Below are positions 35,101-43,618 of a stretch of DNA of 56,661 bases, piece after piece. This stretch comes from an uncultured Marinobacter sp. GTDB taxonomy: Bacteria > Pseudomonadota > Gammaproteobacteria > Pseudomonadales > Oleiphilaceae. A program made the translations under genes and the position numbers. Positions within the stretch are counted from its first letter, which is position 1. Each line of letters starts with the position of its first letter. The stretch is from the NCBI RefSeq assembly GCF_913055835.1, contig NZ_CAJXKQ010000029.1, positions 1 through 56,661 of the forward strand. Reading direction: 5' to 3'. The notes below the pieces were generated by a model. That model searched no databases. It was not told the origin of the DNA and saw only the letters and a list, made by a program, of their open reading frames with translations.

Positions 35101-35551
35101 CTGGGACGTGCTGGCATCACTGCGCGAGCACAAGCACACCGTCCCGGTTGTCATGGTCTCGGCCGACGCCAATGAAGGTCACCACGCGGCTGATTCTCCC
35201 CGGCTGCACGATGGCTACATCATTAAACCCGTGCGACTGGATCTGCTGCTTGACACCATTGCCAGCGTGCTGGATCTCGGGTGGCGTTTCGATAAAAGCC
35301 CGGAGCCCCTCGCCGCCATTCCCGCCCCCGAGCACGGCGTTCTTCCCTTACCGGAACTGGAGCATCGTCTGGCTCTGGCCGACCTGGCCCGGATCGGGCA
35401 TCGAAAGGGCTTGCTTGAAGCATTGCATGCCCTGAAACACGGCGGCGATGCAGCCGAACCCTTTGCGCGTGAGCTCACCAGACTCACCAATGATTTCCAG
35501 TTCGAGAAAATTCTTGAACTACTCGAGGTAGCCGAACATGAAGCTTCATAA
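32168..35551 (+). CDS. NCS1-permease / histidine kinase / receiver fusion protein
   Basis: 1127 residues. Residues about 15-485 are a complete NCS1 (purine-cytosine permease, codB/FUR-type) transporter with about 12 helices. Then comes a Cys-rich stretch (about 498-541, CTICEHHFEP and TICSLCCSLDARCGDVC) likely binding zinc, then two more helices (about 563-625) and a coiled coil. HisKA follows with phosphoacceptor His683 in ISHELRSPLN, HATPase_c (NLLSNAIKY, DTGEGIAPENV, GTGLGLTI), a receiver with Asp970 in LLDVSMPGMSGWD, and a helical tail. The layout is that of transporter-sensor fusions such as CbrA. It overlaps its response regulator gene by 14 bases and is divergent from urtA, so it probably senses a nitrogen compound (purine, urea or amide) and controls that operon. 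Confidence 0.93.
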   Translation: MAARQTIFRVRRSYNQWVANQTLEDYALRFTAKSARRWSAARVSNTALGAISFLALEAIGGSITLHYGFDNAVAAILAVSLVIFLTAIPISYYAARYGVDIDLLTRGAGFGYIGSTITSLIYASFTFIFFAIEAAIMAMALEMLFGIPLVLGYLICAVVIIPLVIHGITTISRFQVWTQPAFILLQIMPFVFVIYSDASSISDWTQFEGVNPVNTGGLSIVMFGAAAAVVFSLIAQIGEQVDFLRFIPEPQNAKEKRRWWVAVMTGGPGWIVIGMLKILAGSFLAVLALNQGVTASEAADPTQMYLIAFNYITHSPEISMAMAGIFVILCQLKINVTNAYAGSIAWSNFFSRLTHSHPGRVVWLFFNVAIALLVMELGVYRALEETLGFYGIVAIAWVGSLVADLVINKPLGLSPAHIEFKRAHLYDINPVGVGAMLTASVVGITCHTGILGDYPQALSHFIAMAVALIMAPLIAWRTGGRFYTARPFVPIATDHHPVQCTICEHHFEPEDLTTCPAYEGTICSLCCSLDARCGDVCKPGAGYQEQLNHFLGTLMPKPLLDGLRSRIGHFLSLLILINGLSGLLLSLIYFKTPVASPAEGLLLSITLWKVFFILVIVTGVICWLFVLAHESRVVAEEESRRQNRLLMEEIIAHERTDQALQQAKEQAEAANGAKSRYLTGISHELRSPLNAILGYAQLMENDETIPAHRKEALGVIRRSGEYLADLIEGLLDISKIEAGRLDLHRDQVRIELLMEQLVTMFRLQAEDKGLAFDYHCPNPLPELVTTDEKRLRQILINLLSNAIKYTDRGGVSLTLRYRSQVAEFTVRDTGEGIAPENVERIFRPFERIRTPGQSRTGTGLGLTITRLLTEIMGGDISVESEPGQGSVFRVSLMLSSLHASAPRSISTPTKRIYGYHGPRRKVLLVDDDVSHRQVMRAMLSPLGFEIVDTGNALTVMATVEAERPDLVLLDVSMPGMSGWDVLASLREHKHTVPVVMVSADANEGHHAADSPRLHDGYIIKPVRLDLLLDTIASVLDLGWRFDKSPEPLAAIPAPEHGVLPLPELEHRLALADLARIGHRKGLLEALHALKHGGDAAEPFARELTRLTNDFQFEKILELLEVAEHEAS

Positions 35552-36443
35552 TGACCGGAAAACTGTCGTGATGGTCGTGGATGACGCGGTCGACTCCATT
35601 CGAATGATCAACGACGCCATGGAAGAGGCCGGCATGACGGTGCTGGTTGCCCTGGAAGGGAACCAGGCCCTCACCATCAGCCAGAATATAACGCCGGACG
35701 TGGTGCTGATGGATGCTCTGATGCCCCACATGGACGGCTTCGAAACCTGTCGAAGATTGAAGGAGAACCCGGCGTTTACCGACATTCCTATCATCTTCAT
35801 GACCGGGCTGAGCGACACGGAACACGTTGTCATGGGGCTCAATGCCGGGGGCGTGGATTACGTGACAAAGCCCATCAACACCACCGAGCTGCTGGCCAGA
35901 ATGGATGTGCACCTGACCAATGCCCGCATGACCCGAAGCGCCCGCAGCGCACTGGATACTGCCGGTCAGAACCTGTTTGCCGTGGATCAGGAGGGCAACC
36001 TGCTCTGGGGCACGCCCCAGGTTTGTCAGTACCTGCCCGATGCGGCGCACCCTGAATTCTCCGATGTCCGCGCCCGCCTGGCAGAATGGCTGGGGCACCA
36101 ACCCGAACCAGGCCACAGCATGCCGATGGAAATCATGGGCGTGGCGAGGTCCGTGGAGTTTCTGGCCCTCGTGGATAACCGGGAATACCTGCTTCGGCTA
36201 AAAACACCGCAGAATCCGAACAACGCAACCGCCGCTTTGCGACAACGGTTCGAACTGACATTGAGGGAATCCGACGTGTTATTGTGGATCGCCAACGGCA
36301 AGACCAATCGGGAAATTGGCCAGATACTGGATATGAGCCCCCGGACCGTCAACAAGCATCTGGAGCAGGTATTCCGGAAACTGGGCGTGGAGAACCGGAC
36401 GGCAGCTGCGGCCAGCGCGATCCGGGTGTTGGCGATTCAGTAA
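35538..36443 (+). CDS. LuxR-type response regulator paired with the permease-kinase
   Basis: 301 residues. An N-terminal receiver (VVMVVDDAVDSIRMI, phospho-Asp59 in VVLMDALMPHMDGFE, Lys in DYVTKPINT) is joined through a middle region (about 125-230, partly PAS-like) to a C-terminal LuxR/GerE helix-turn-helix (about 237-295, LTLRESDVLLWIANGKTNREI then MSPRTVNKHLEQVFRKLGV). Translationally coupled to the kinase by a 14-base overlap. The likely target is the divergent urt-ami-fmd operon. No DNA-binding site was identified. Confidence 0.94.
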   Translation: MKLHNDRKTVVMVVDDAVDSIRMINDAMEEAGMTVLVALEGNQALTISQNITPDVVLMDALMPHMDGFETCRRLKENPAFTDIPIIFMTGLSDTEHVVMGLNAGGVDYVTKPINTTELLARMDVHLTNARMTRSARSALDTAGQNLFAVDQEGNLLWGTPQVCQYLPDAAHPEFSDVRARLAEWLGHQPEPGHSMPMEIMGVARSVEFLALVDNREYLLRLKTPQNPNNATAALRQRFELTLRESDVLLWIANGKTNREIGQILDMSPRTVNKHLEQVFRKLGVENRTAAAASAIRVLAIQ

Positions 36444-36512
36444 TCGTTTCGGGCACTTTTGCGCAAAGCGTCTGTCCACGGGTATACCCCCTTCCAGACA
36501 TCGAGAAGCCTG

Positions 36513-37238
36513 ATGAGAAAGACGACAAGAATCCTGTCACTCCTGTTTTTTGCAGGCATTTCTGGATTCCTGGTTGCTCAGCAATCGCCCGCTCTCAAAC
36601 CGTTTTCTGAGATGCAGTCCCTGAATGACGGCTGGGAACCGTTGGAATTCCCCAAGATTGACCAGCTCAGCCGTTATGAGCTGACCACAGAAGACGGGCA
36701 GCAGGTTGTTCGGGCCACCACAGACGGCGGGGCCTCTGGCCTTATCGCCCGGGTAAGACTGGAACCGACCGATTCGCTGATTCTGCAGTGGCGCTGGAAG
36801 GTCTCGAATGTGTTCGAAAACGGGAATGCCCGGGAAAAGTCCGGGGACGACTACCCTGCCAGGATCTACGTTGCGTTTGAGTTCCAACCCGAAAAGGCCG
36901 GCTTCTTCGAACGTGCCAAACGAAAGGCAGTTGAAGTGTTGTTCGGTGAGTCTTTGCCAGGCAATGCCCTGAACTACATCTGGGCGAATACCCTGCCCCG
37001 GGGCGAGATCGTGCCCAACCCGTATACAGATAAAACCATGATGATCGCGGTAAATTCAGGATCAGAACGGGTCGGAGAATGGGTGACTGTGGAACGTGAC
37101 ATCATGGCCGACTACCGGGAAGCGTTTGGCGAGGAGCCGCCACCGGTGGTGGGTATTGCCATTATGTCGGATTCGGACAACACCGGTGAAAAAGCGACGG
37201 CCTGGTATGGGGATATCCGGTTGAACCCCAGGCCCTGA
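36513..37238 (+). CDS. DUF3047 protein, exported
   Basis: 241 residues. A signal peptide (MRKTTRILSLLFFAGISGFL) precedes a beta-rich DUF3047 domain: WEPLEFPKIDQLSRYELTTE, LQWRWKVSNVFENGN, DDYPARIYVAFEF, VGIAIMSDSDNTGEKATAWYGDI. The family looks like a carbohydrate-binding jelly roll and is uncharacterised. The start at 36513 puts the signal peptide at the N-terminus; an upstream in-frame GTG/other start would bury it. It stands alone 69 bp after the response regulator and converges with the next gene. Confidence 0.85.
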   Translation: MRKTTRILSLLFFAGISGFLVAQQSPALKPFSEMQSLNDGWEPLEFPKIDQLSRYELTTEDGQQVVRATTDGGASGLIARVRLEPTDSLILQWRWKVSNVFENGNAREKSGDDYPARIYVAFEFQPEKAGFFERAKRKAVEVLFGESLPGNALNYIWANTLPRGEIVPNPYTDKTMMIAVNSGSERVGEWVTVERDIMADYREAFGEEPPPVVGIAIMSDSDNTGEKATAWYGDIRLNPRP

Positions 37239-37252
37239 GCCACTTGGGTTTA

Positions 37253-38098
37253 CTACCGATACTTTTCGGGGAAGCCCGGTATCACAGCGCTTTCACCAAA
37301 TTTTCGTATCGGGGGGACTTCACCTTTTTCAGCGAGACGGATATAAGCATCATCGAACTCTTCCCGCAGCATCGCTGCCCGGGGATTGGCGAGCGAGAAC
37401 AGCCAGGCTAGATTCCTCAAACGGATCTCCGATTCACGAATTTTCGCATCTTCGGGCATTGAAAGGGTTTCCAGTACAGGATCTCGATGACCCAACAGGT
37501 AATGCCCTCGGCCGAGCTTAAGCATCTCCAGAGCCGCCCGGTAGTTGGGTGCCTCAGTTACGTCAATGGAGCCTTCGGCCTCCAGCCAATACAAAAGCCC
37601 GCCGTAGGTGTATCCGGCAATCGTGATTACTGTCTTGCCCTGTAGCTGATCAAAATGAGTGAGTGGCTTCGTTCCCTGCAAATACCAAGCACTAAGCTGG
37701 GTCGCAAAGGGGCTCACCCAAGTCTCAAGAACTTCACCTTCCAGAGCCGGTACGTTGGTTGAGCCTGGCCAAACATCAATCCGTCCATTGCGCAGATAAA
37801 GATATACACGACTGATAGGAAGATAGAGAAATTCCGGCTGATAGCCTGCTTCGACCGCCACTTTTCGGGTGACCTCAATGAAAGTGCCCGCCGGACTGCC
37901 ATCAACTTTCTGATAGGTCATAGGAGGAAAGTCGACGTAGGCAATGCGAAGCGGTTTGCCGGCTGTATCCGGCTCAGCCAGAGTGCCCGTTGATAGCAAT
38001 AAACCTGCTAGCAAAACCCAAAGCCGGGCACCGAAAAAACGATTGGTTGTACACATCGAGGAAATTTGGTTCGTGTAGTTTCTGGACATGGAATCCAT
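37253..38098 (-). CDS. Family 3 extracellular solute-binding protein
   Basis: 281 residues. A signal peptide (about residues 23-41, LWVLLAGLLLSTGTLA) precedes a periplasmic amino-acid-binding-type domain: LRIAYVDFPPMTYQKVDGSPAGTF, KVAVEAGYQPEFLYLPISRV, RNGRIDVWPGS, LQGKTVITIAGYTYGG. There is no ABC permease or ATPase gene next to it, so it may be a stand-alone sensor or an orphan binding protein. The ATG is uncertain (38098 or 38089); the signal sequence is preceded by about 20 residues in either case. Confidence 0.85.
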   Translation of the reverse strand: MDSMSRNYTNQISSMCTTNRFFGARLWVLLAGLLLSTGTLAEPDTAGKPLRIAYVDFPPMTYQKVDGSPAGTFIEVTRKVAVEAGYQPEFLYLPISRVYLYLRNGRIDVWPGSTNVPALEGEVLETWVSPFATQLSAWYLQGTKPLTHFDQLQGKTVITIAGYTYGGLLYWLEAEGSIDVTEAPNYRAALEMLKLGRGHYLLGHRDPVLETLSMPEDAKIRESEIRLRNLAWLFSLANPRAAMLREEFDDAYIRLAEKGEVPPIRKFGESAVIPGFPEKYR

Positions 38099-38180
38099 GC
38101 TGTCTGGGTCTGTTTAGCCAAAGATTAACAGACCCGGGCAAATCTGCACTGACACCGCCCGCAAAAACCCGAACAGAATG

Positions 38181-39686
38181 TCAAATATGGTTAATAACCA
38201 TATACAGGCCTACACCACCCATTACCAGCATATAGGGAAACGCCATCACCACCATCTTGCCGTAGGACAGTCGCACCAGTGGCGCAATGGCAGACGTCAG
38301 TAGGAACAGGAAAGCCGCCTGGCCATTCGGGGTCGCTACACTGGGAAGATTGGTGCCGGTGTTGATGGCAACTGCCAGCTTCTGGAAGTGATCATAGCTG
38401 ATAGCACCTGCATCCAGAGCCTGTTTCACTTCACTGATATACACGGTGGCCACGAACACGTTATCGCTGATCATCGAAAGCACGCCATTGGCAATGAAGA
38501 ACATGCCAGGCTGACGGGCTTCGGGGAGCGAAAGAACGTAATCAATGATCGGCTTGAACAGGTGCTGTTCATGGATCACGGCAACTACCGCAAAAAACAC
38601 CACCAGCAGGGAGGTGAACGGCAGGGATTCCTGGAACGCCTTACCAATCTGGTGCTCATCGGTAACCCCGGTAAATGAGGTAATCAGGATGATGACCAAC
38701 AGGCCAATCAAGCCGACCTCGGCCAGGTGAAAGGCCAGGCCCACCACCAGGATTGCGGCCGCGAAGGCCTGCACCCAGAGTGCCGCCTGATCAGCCTTGG
38801 TACGCTTGGCCCGCTCGTTCTCTGCAAACTCTTCCAGCACCCGGCGCACGGGTTTGGGCAAACGCCCGCCATAGCCAAACCAACGCAGCTTCTCCAGAGC
38901 CCAGCAGGTAAACAGCCCCGCCGCCAGCACCGGCAGGCTCACCGGCGCCATGTGCAGGAAGAAGCCGGCAAAATCCCAACCCACCACCTTGGCAATCAGC
39001 AGGTTCTGCGGCTCGCCCACCATGGTGGCCACGCCACCAAGGGCTGTACCGATAGCACCGTGCATCAAAAGGCTGCGCAAAAAGGCCCGGAAGTTCTCGA
39101 GATCTTCCCGGTGCAGCTCAATCACCTCGTCATCACTGCCGGCGTTGTGATCCTTGTGTTGATAGCCCTTACCGGAGGCCACCTTGTGGTAAACCGAGTA
39201 GAAACCTACCGCCACGCTGATGATCACCGCAGTAACGGTCAAGGCATCCAGGAACGCAGAGAGTATGGCGGCTGCAGTGCAGAACAGCAGGGAGAGGGCC
39301 GATTTAGAACGCACACCCACCAGAATCTGGGTGAAGGTAACCAGCAGCAACTCCTTCATGAAGTAGATGCCCGCCACCATGAACATCAGCAGCAGGATAA
39401 CCGGGAAATTGGTGAGCACTTCCAGATAGACTGCATCCGGCGTGGTCAACCCGATCAGCAGCGCTTCCACCGCAAGCAGGCCACCGGGCAGCAGTGGATA
39501 GCACTTCAGGGCCATAGCCAGGGTAAAAATAAACTCGGCAATCAGCAGCCAACCGGCCGTCCCCGGCCCCAGGGTCCACATCACAATCGGGTTGGCGACA
39601 AGAAACAGCAGGATGACCTGCTTGTACCAGACAGGCGCCTTGCCAAGGAAGTTGTGGGTAAAGCCGGAAATAACGGTAGTGGGCAT
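38181..39686 (-). CDS. nhaB: Na+/H+ antiporter NhaB
   Basis: 501-residue inner-membrane antiporter with about twelve helices, matching E. coli NhaB in length. Recognisable segments are [20 protein letters not shown] at the start, [19 protein letters not shown] (about 147), [21 protein letters not shown], and [16 protein letters not shown] with [20 protein letters not shown] near the end. It expels Na+ in exchange for H+, as expected for a marine bacterium, and fits with the betaine genes as salt tolerance. It is transcribed alone. Confidence 0.96.
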   Translation of the reverse strand: MPTTVISGFTHNFLGKAPVWYKQVILLFLVANPIVMWTLGPGTAGWLLIAEFIFTLAMALKCYPLLPGGLLAVEALLIGLTTPDAVYLEVLTNFPVILLLMFMVAGIYFMKELLLVTFTQILVGVRSKSALSLLFCTAAAILSAFLDALTVTAVIISVAVGFYSVYHKVASGKGYQHKDHNAGSDDEVIELHREDLENFRAFLRSLLMHGAIGTALGGVATMVGEPQNLLIAKVVGWDFAGFFLHMAPVSLPVLAAGLFTCWALEKLRWFGYGGRLPKPVRRVLEEFAENERAKRTKADQAALWVQAFAAAILVVGLAFHLAEVGLIGLLVIILITSFTGVTDEHQIGKAFQESLPFTSLLVVFFAVVAVIHEQHLFKPIIDYVLSLPEARQPGMFFIANGVLSMISDNVFVATVYISEVKQALDAGAISYDHFQKLAVAINTGTNLPSVATPNGQAAFLFLLTSAIAPLVRLSYGKMVVMAFPYMLVMGGVGLYMVINHI

Positions 39687-40061
39687 TACAGAAATCTTCT
39701 GAGAAAACGGATTATTGGTATTGTGTGGCAGAAGGCCCGAATCTTCCTTGATATTTGCGTACCGCGGTATGGTCCAAAGGTACGACTTTCAGACCTTAAT
39801 TGGTCGTAATAACAACAATAGAGGAAGGTAAGCCCGGCCACGCCGGTATTTTTTAGTAATATTACTTAATTTAAGCCGCACAGGCGACGGCATTTTAACC
39901 GATTTTCAAACTGAAGAGTCGCTTTATGAAAAATTATCGCTGCTCTTTTTGCTCCCCAGAGAATCATGCCAGTCAGCGCGTCAGGAACTGCATCTGTTTT
40001 TTCGACAACTAGAATTCGACAGCCTTGTACGTACGAAGCGGGAAGAATGTTTGAACAAGGC
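39687..40061. other. 375-bp intergenic region with hairpin and possible mini-gene
   Basis: It lies between nhaB (left) and the HAMP gene (right), both leftward. It holds a plus-strand terminator-like hairpin at 39834-39854 and a 28-codon frame at 39926-40012 rich in Cys. The AT-rich parts at 39845-39880 could hold the nhaB promoter. No other signal was recognised. Confidence 0.6.
39834..39854 (+). terminator. Terminator-like hairpin on the plus strand upstream of nhaB
   Basis: Five-base stem CCGGC/GCCGG, three-base loop, then TATTTTTT. There is no plus-strand gene before it, so it would end an unannotated short transcript from about 39700-39800, or it is fortuitous. Confidence 0.4.
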
Positions 40062-40823
40062 TCAACGCCGCCGTTGCTCCGAAAACCTCTTCTGGAGTAA
40101 CCCGTTCAGCTCCTCAAGCTCGGCGATCCTCCGCTCACTGGCGGCCTTTTCCCAGGCAACCCGCTCCGTCAGACGGTCAATTTCCGCAGCAACTTCGGAA
40201 ACCTCGTCAAGCTGGGTGTCCTTAACCCGCTGATGATATTCGCCGTTATTTACCCGCCCCAGTATGCGCCGGATGTGTTTCAATCGCCGGACAAGATAGT
40301 AGCCCGCGGCAATGGAAAACAAGGCAGCGGCCAACACTTCAAGGCCGGCAATAGCCAGACTTCTGCGCTTGACCTGCTCGATACCCTGCAACTGTTCCCT
40401 CAGGTCCAGGCCAATTTCCACCGTGCCGTAATTCAGACCTGCCTTCACGATGGCGGCTTTTGCCATGTAGAGCTCCGAAAGGCCATCGGTCTCTCTCGAG
40501 CGCTGGAAAGAATGGCGCAGGGCATCCGGATTACCCGCCTCGGCAAGGAGATGGCCATTGTAGTCAATTACTCGGGCAAACGCGGTTCCAGGGGTCCTGG
40601 CAGCGGCGTCTACAAACGACTGCAGGGATCCAAGGTCCAGAGATAACACGTCATCGGCAGCGGTGGCGGCAAAAATCCGGGCGATAGACTGGGCCCGACG
40701 TTCCACTTCATCGGTTGTTGACGAGTCAATAAAGTGAAAGACCGAATACAACAGCACCACCAGCATGACCACTTCGATCATACCGATCCCGATCACGGCC
40801 TGGGCGCGGATTGATAGCTTCAC
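40062..40823 (-). CDS. Membrane sensor with HAMP domain and no output domain
   Basis: 253 residues. An N-terminal membrane helix (about 10-32), a periplasmic sensor (about 33-165), a second membrane helix (AIAGLEVLAAALFSIAAGYY, about 168-187) and a HAMP domain (RRLKHIRRILGRVNNGEYHQRV) are followed by a coiled coil (about 215-253) that ends without kinase, GGDEF or methyl-accepting domain. It may signal through a partner, or be a shortened protein. The GTG at 40823 forms a GTGA overlap with the stop of the PhnD-like gene, which supports this start; the open frame extends to 40877. Last gene of a four-gene operon. Confidence 0.85.
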   Translation of the reverse strand: MKLSIRAQAVIGIGMIEVVMLVVLLYSVFHFIDSSTTDEVERRAQSIARIFAATAADDVLSLDLGSLQSFVDAAARTPGTAFARVIDYNGHLLAEAGNPDALRHSFQRSRETDGLSELYMAKAAIVKAGLNYGTVEIGLDLREQLQGIEQVKRRSLAIAGLEVLAAALFSIAAGYYLVRRLKHIRRILGRVNNGEYHQRVKDTQLDEVSEVAAEIDRLTERVAWEKAASERRIAELEELNGLLQKRFSEQRRR

Positions 40824-41659
40824 GGATCGTCCGTTTTCTGGATAAAGTCCAGGCCAAGTCCCCGGACATCGTCCCAATCGTGGTTCCCGGCGGGGACCAG
40901 AGTCTTGAGGTTGGCGCGTTGCAGAAGGGCCACGCCTTCTTCGCTGCTACCAAGATTGGTCAACGCTGCCTGTATACGCAACCTCTGGTCATCGGTATGC
41001 TTCGGATGCACCGCAATAGCGTGGGGCGTATAACCCTCGGATCGCCAAAGTACCCGAACGCCGGTAAGACCGCCGGCAATCGCCGAGTTATAAGTGCGCT
41101 CTATCCCACCGCCGGCAGCCGCGAAACCTTTCTGAACGTTCAGGTATACCGATTCGTGGGAAGACACAAAGCGCGGCGTGTAGGTGACACCCAGCCGTTC
41201 CAGCTCAGCACGGGTCAATATCGTGGCGGCAAACGCCGCCGGCGCGGGGAAAGCCAGTGTCGATCCCTCAAGCTCTTCGAGGGTGGTAACGGGGCTGTCT
41301 TCGCCAACCACAATGATCCCACGTATCCGTTTTTCCCCCTCACGGGCGACGGCCTGGTAACCCGGCGATTCACTGAACTCCACGTAGTGGTAGGGGTTCA
41401 TATAGGCAATATCGTACTGGCCCGCCAGGACACGCTCTTCGAAGGTGGGAATGTCCGGCGCGGTGGTAAACCGTACCTGACGACCCAATTGCTCCGATAG
41501 ATACCGCATCAAGGGGGTCCACTGATCCGCCAGTTTGCTGGAGGACTCCTGGGGAACAATGCCGAAAAGCAGTGGGTCTTCCGCACTGTAAGCGCTAATG
41601 GGTTGAGTGGCGATCAGTAATGCAACCAACCACGGAACAAAACCTCGCTTTAACTTCAT
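40820..41659 (-). CDS. PhnD-like periplasmic phosphate/phosphonate-type binding protein
   Basis: 279 residues. Signal peptide (FVPWLVALLIATQPISAYSA) and a PhnD/SsuA-type domain: LLFGIVPQESSSKLADQW, RYLSEQLGRQVRFTTAPD, FEERVLAGQYDIAYMNPYHYVEF, LAFPAPAAFAATILTRAEL. No transporter genes accompany it; the neighbours are an EAL protein and the HAMP sensor, so it more probably supplies a ligand signal to one of them than transports it. It overlaps the HAMP gene by four bases and follows the EAL gene by 13 bp. Confidence 0.9.
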   Translation of the reverse strand: MKLKRGFVPWLVALLIATQPISAYSAEDPLLFGIVPQESSSKLADQWTPLMRYLSEQLGRQVRFTTAPDIPTFEERVLAGQYDIAYMNPYHYVEFSESPGYQAVAREGEKRIRGIIVVGEDSPVTTLEELEGSTLAFPAPAAFAATILTRAELERLGVTYTPRFVSSHESVYLNVQKGFAAAGGGIERTYNSAIAGGLTGVRVLWRSEGYTPHAIAVHPKHTDDQRLRIQAALTNLGSSEEGVALLQRANLKTLVPAGNHDWDDVRGLGLDFIQKTDDP

Positions 41660-41672
41660 CCAGACACACTCT

Positions 41673-43616
41673 TCAATAGCCAGTAGTTGCCAAATACCTG
41701 GTTTCTACAAATGGGTAACAAGTACCCGAATCAAGGAGCAGGGCCAGATAATCATTCAGTGGCATCGGTTTGTGCGCATAATAGCCCTGAATAAGGACGC
41801 CACCAATGCCCTCGATCAATTGCCACTGGGCCTGGTTCTCTACCCCTTCAATCACACTCTTCATGTATGCCTGGTCGGCCATAGCGATCACGGAAGCCAG
41901 GAACCGGGCCTTGTCCTCGCTCTCTTCAATGCCATTCACAAAACATCGGTCGATCTTGAGTCGGTCTACCTTCAGTTCACGGACATACTCCAGCGACGAG
42001 TGCCCGGTGCCGAAATCATCCAGCGCGAAGGTTACGCCCATAGAATGAAGGCTGCCTATCAGCTGGTTGATGCGCTGGAATTCCAGGGCCGCATTGTCTT
42101 CGGTAATCTCCATACAGAGGGCGTTGGCAGGGATTCCGGCATCAATCAAAAGACTCTGAACGTCCTGCACCAGATGATCGTCCAGCATGGAAGGGTTGAG
42201 ATTGATTGAGAGATTGCCACTAAAGCCGAGGTTCTGATAAAGCGATTGGGTCTCCCGTGCAATCTGCCGGAACAGCCAACGACCCAGCTCCACACCCAGG
42301 CCATAACGCTCACACAGGTCCACCACACGGTTCGGGGGTACAAAGCCGACACGCTCATCCCGGCAACGAAGAAGCACCTCGGCACCGGTCACCAGATTTA
42401 TGTTTTCGGAACTCACAATAGGCTGATACACCAGGCTCAGATGAAGGGTGCCGGGTTCATTGTTGAAAAACCGGATAAGGCCGGTGTGGACAAGCCGATC
42501 CTCCTCGATTCTACGGCGGAGATCTTCCTGGTTGATGCAGTAGTTGTGGCCTTCCAGCCGCGCCTGAGTCAAAGCCCGGTGGGCGCGTTGGTAACGAATA
42601 CTCCAGTCCGGACTATTACCCTGGCACTGCGGGTCTACACCCATAACTGCCGACACATGCAAGACAGAGTCCTTGATGCGCCAATCAAAGGTGGTTGCGC
42701 CGACCAATCGTTTGGCAATCGTTTCGATGTCTTCGGTCAGACTCACTGACATAAACATCACAAACCCGCTCTGCGAGGCCTGGATCAGCTCATCATCAGC
42801 GCCCAGCTGCTTCCGGAGCTTTCGGGCAAAAACCCTAAGCAAATCATCTCCACCTTCAGTTCCGAAATCGCTCAGAACCAGCTGAAAACCTCTGATTTCA
42901 CAAGTGATAATGGCTTTTTCAGGGGATACACGGCGAACACCGTGGAGATATTGGCTGTTCGGAAGACCGGTTACGGGATCTACCCTGGACTGCCTGCGAA
43001 CAAAGGCAATAGCAAAAGCCAGGTACGAAAACACGGCAACCAGAGCCACCAGAGTCAGGACTCGGAGGTTGGCAAGCCTATTGCGGGATTCCTCAACGGC
43101 AGTCACAAGCCGACTGGCTTCGTCACCGACGAAGTTATCGATAACCAGCTGCTGAATACCCGCCTTCTGGCGGTTCCAGGCCTCCATAACTGGCACAATG
43201 TCTTCGGGCCCACTTCCCACACCAGCCAAAACCGGCTCCTCCAGCGCCCTTAACTGACTGAACAGGGCTTTCAGACGCAGTTCATTGTCCTGGTGGTCCC
43301 GGGTTGCCCGCGACTCGGAACCGTTAAGCAGGTAATCATACCGGCTCCACAATACGTCGTAGCGCAGGGTCAACTCGTCCTGATCGCCCACACCCTTCGC
43401 CGCCAGCGACAGTTCCCGATCAAAGTCGCCTGCTTCAGTGCCCAACTGGGCCAGGTTCCACGACGCCATACGCAGGGTTCCCAGAGAAACTGACTGCAGT
43501 TTCCTGTCCTGAATATACGTATAGAAACTCCCGCCCAGGAGCAGGAGTACGATCAGGAACAGAAAGACAACGGTGGTTCGCGAAAACAAACCTGAAAGTA
43601 GGGCGCCCTTGGTCAA
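41673..43616 (-). CDS. Membrane EAL protein with degenerate GGDEF domain
   Basis: 647 residues. An N-terminal helix (about 14-33), a periplasmic helical sensor (about 35-185), a second helix (about 188-207), a degenerate GGDEF (about 212-360, signature replaced by SQSGFVMFM) and an EAL domain (about 385-630). The EAL catalytic residues look intact although the motif itself reads EVL: GAEVLLRC, LSINLNPSM, CMEITEDN, LDDFGTGHSS, LKIDRCF and IEGVE. A c-di-GMP phosphodiesterase is predicted. It lies 2 bp after the molybdopterin-fold gene and 13 bp before the PhnD-like gene. Confidence 0.93.
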   Translation of the reverse strand: MTKGALLSGLFSRTTVVFLFLIVLLLLGGSFYTYIQDRKLQSVSLGTLRMASWNLAQLGTEAGDFDRELSLAAKGVGDQDELTLRYDVLWSRYDYLLNGSESRATRDHQDNELRLKALFSQLRALEEPVLAGVGSGPEDIVPVMEAWNRQKAGIQQLVIDNFVGDEASRLVTAVEESRNRLANLRVLTLVALVAVFSYLAFAIAFVRRQSRVDPVTGLPNSQYLHGVRRVSPEKAIITCEIRGFQLVLSDFGTEGGDDLLRVFARKLRKQLGADDELIQASQSGFVMFMSVSLTEDIETIAKRLVGATTFDWRIKDSVLHVSAVMGVDPQCQGNSPDWSIRYQRAHRALTQARLEGHNYCINQEDLRRRIEEDRLVHTGLIRFFNNEPGTLHLSLVYQPIVSSENINLVTGAEVLLRCRDERVGFVPPNRVVDLCERYGLGVELGRWLFRQIARETQSLYQNLGFSGNLSINLNPSMLDDHLVQDVQSLLIDAGIPANALCMEITEDNAALEFQRINQLIGSLHSMGVTFALDDFGTGHSSLEYVRELKVDRLKIDRCFVNGIEESEDKARFLASVIAMADQAYMKSVIEGVENQAQWQLIEGIGGVLIQGYYAHKPMPLNDYLALLLDSGTCYPFVETRYLATTGY

Positions 43617-43618
43617 GG

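Noticed and set aside
38727..39809. 360-codon plus-strand open frame
   Set aside because: Antisense to nhaB and rich in His/Gln/Arg; no domain.
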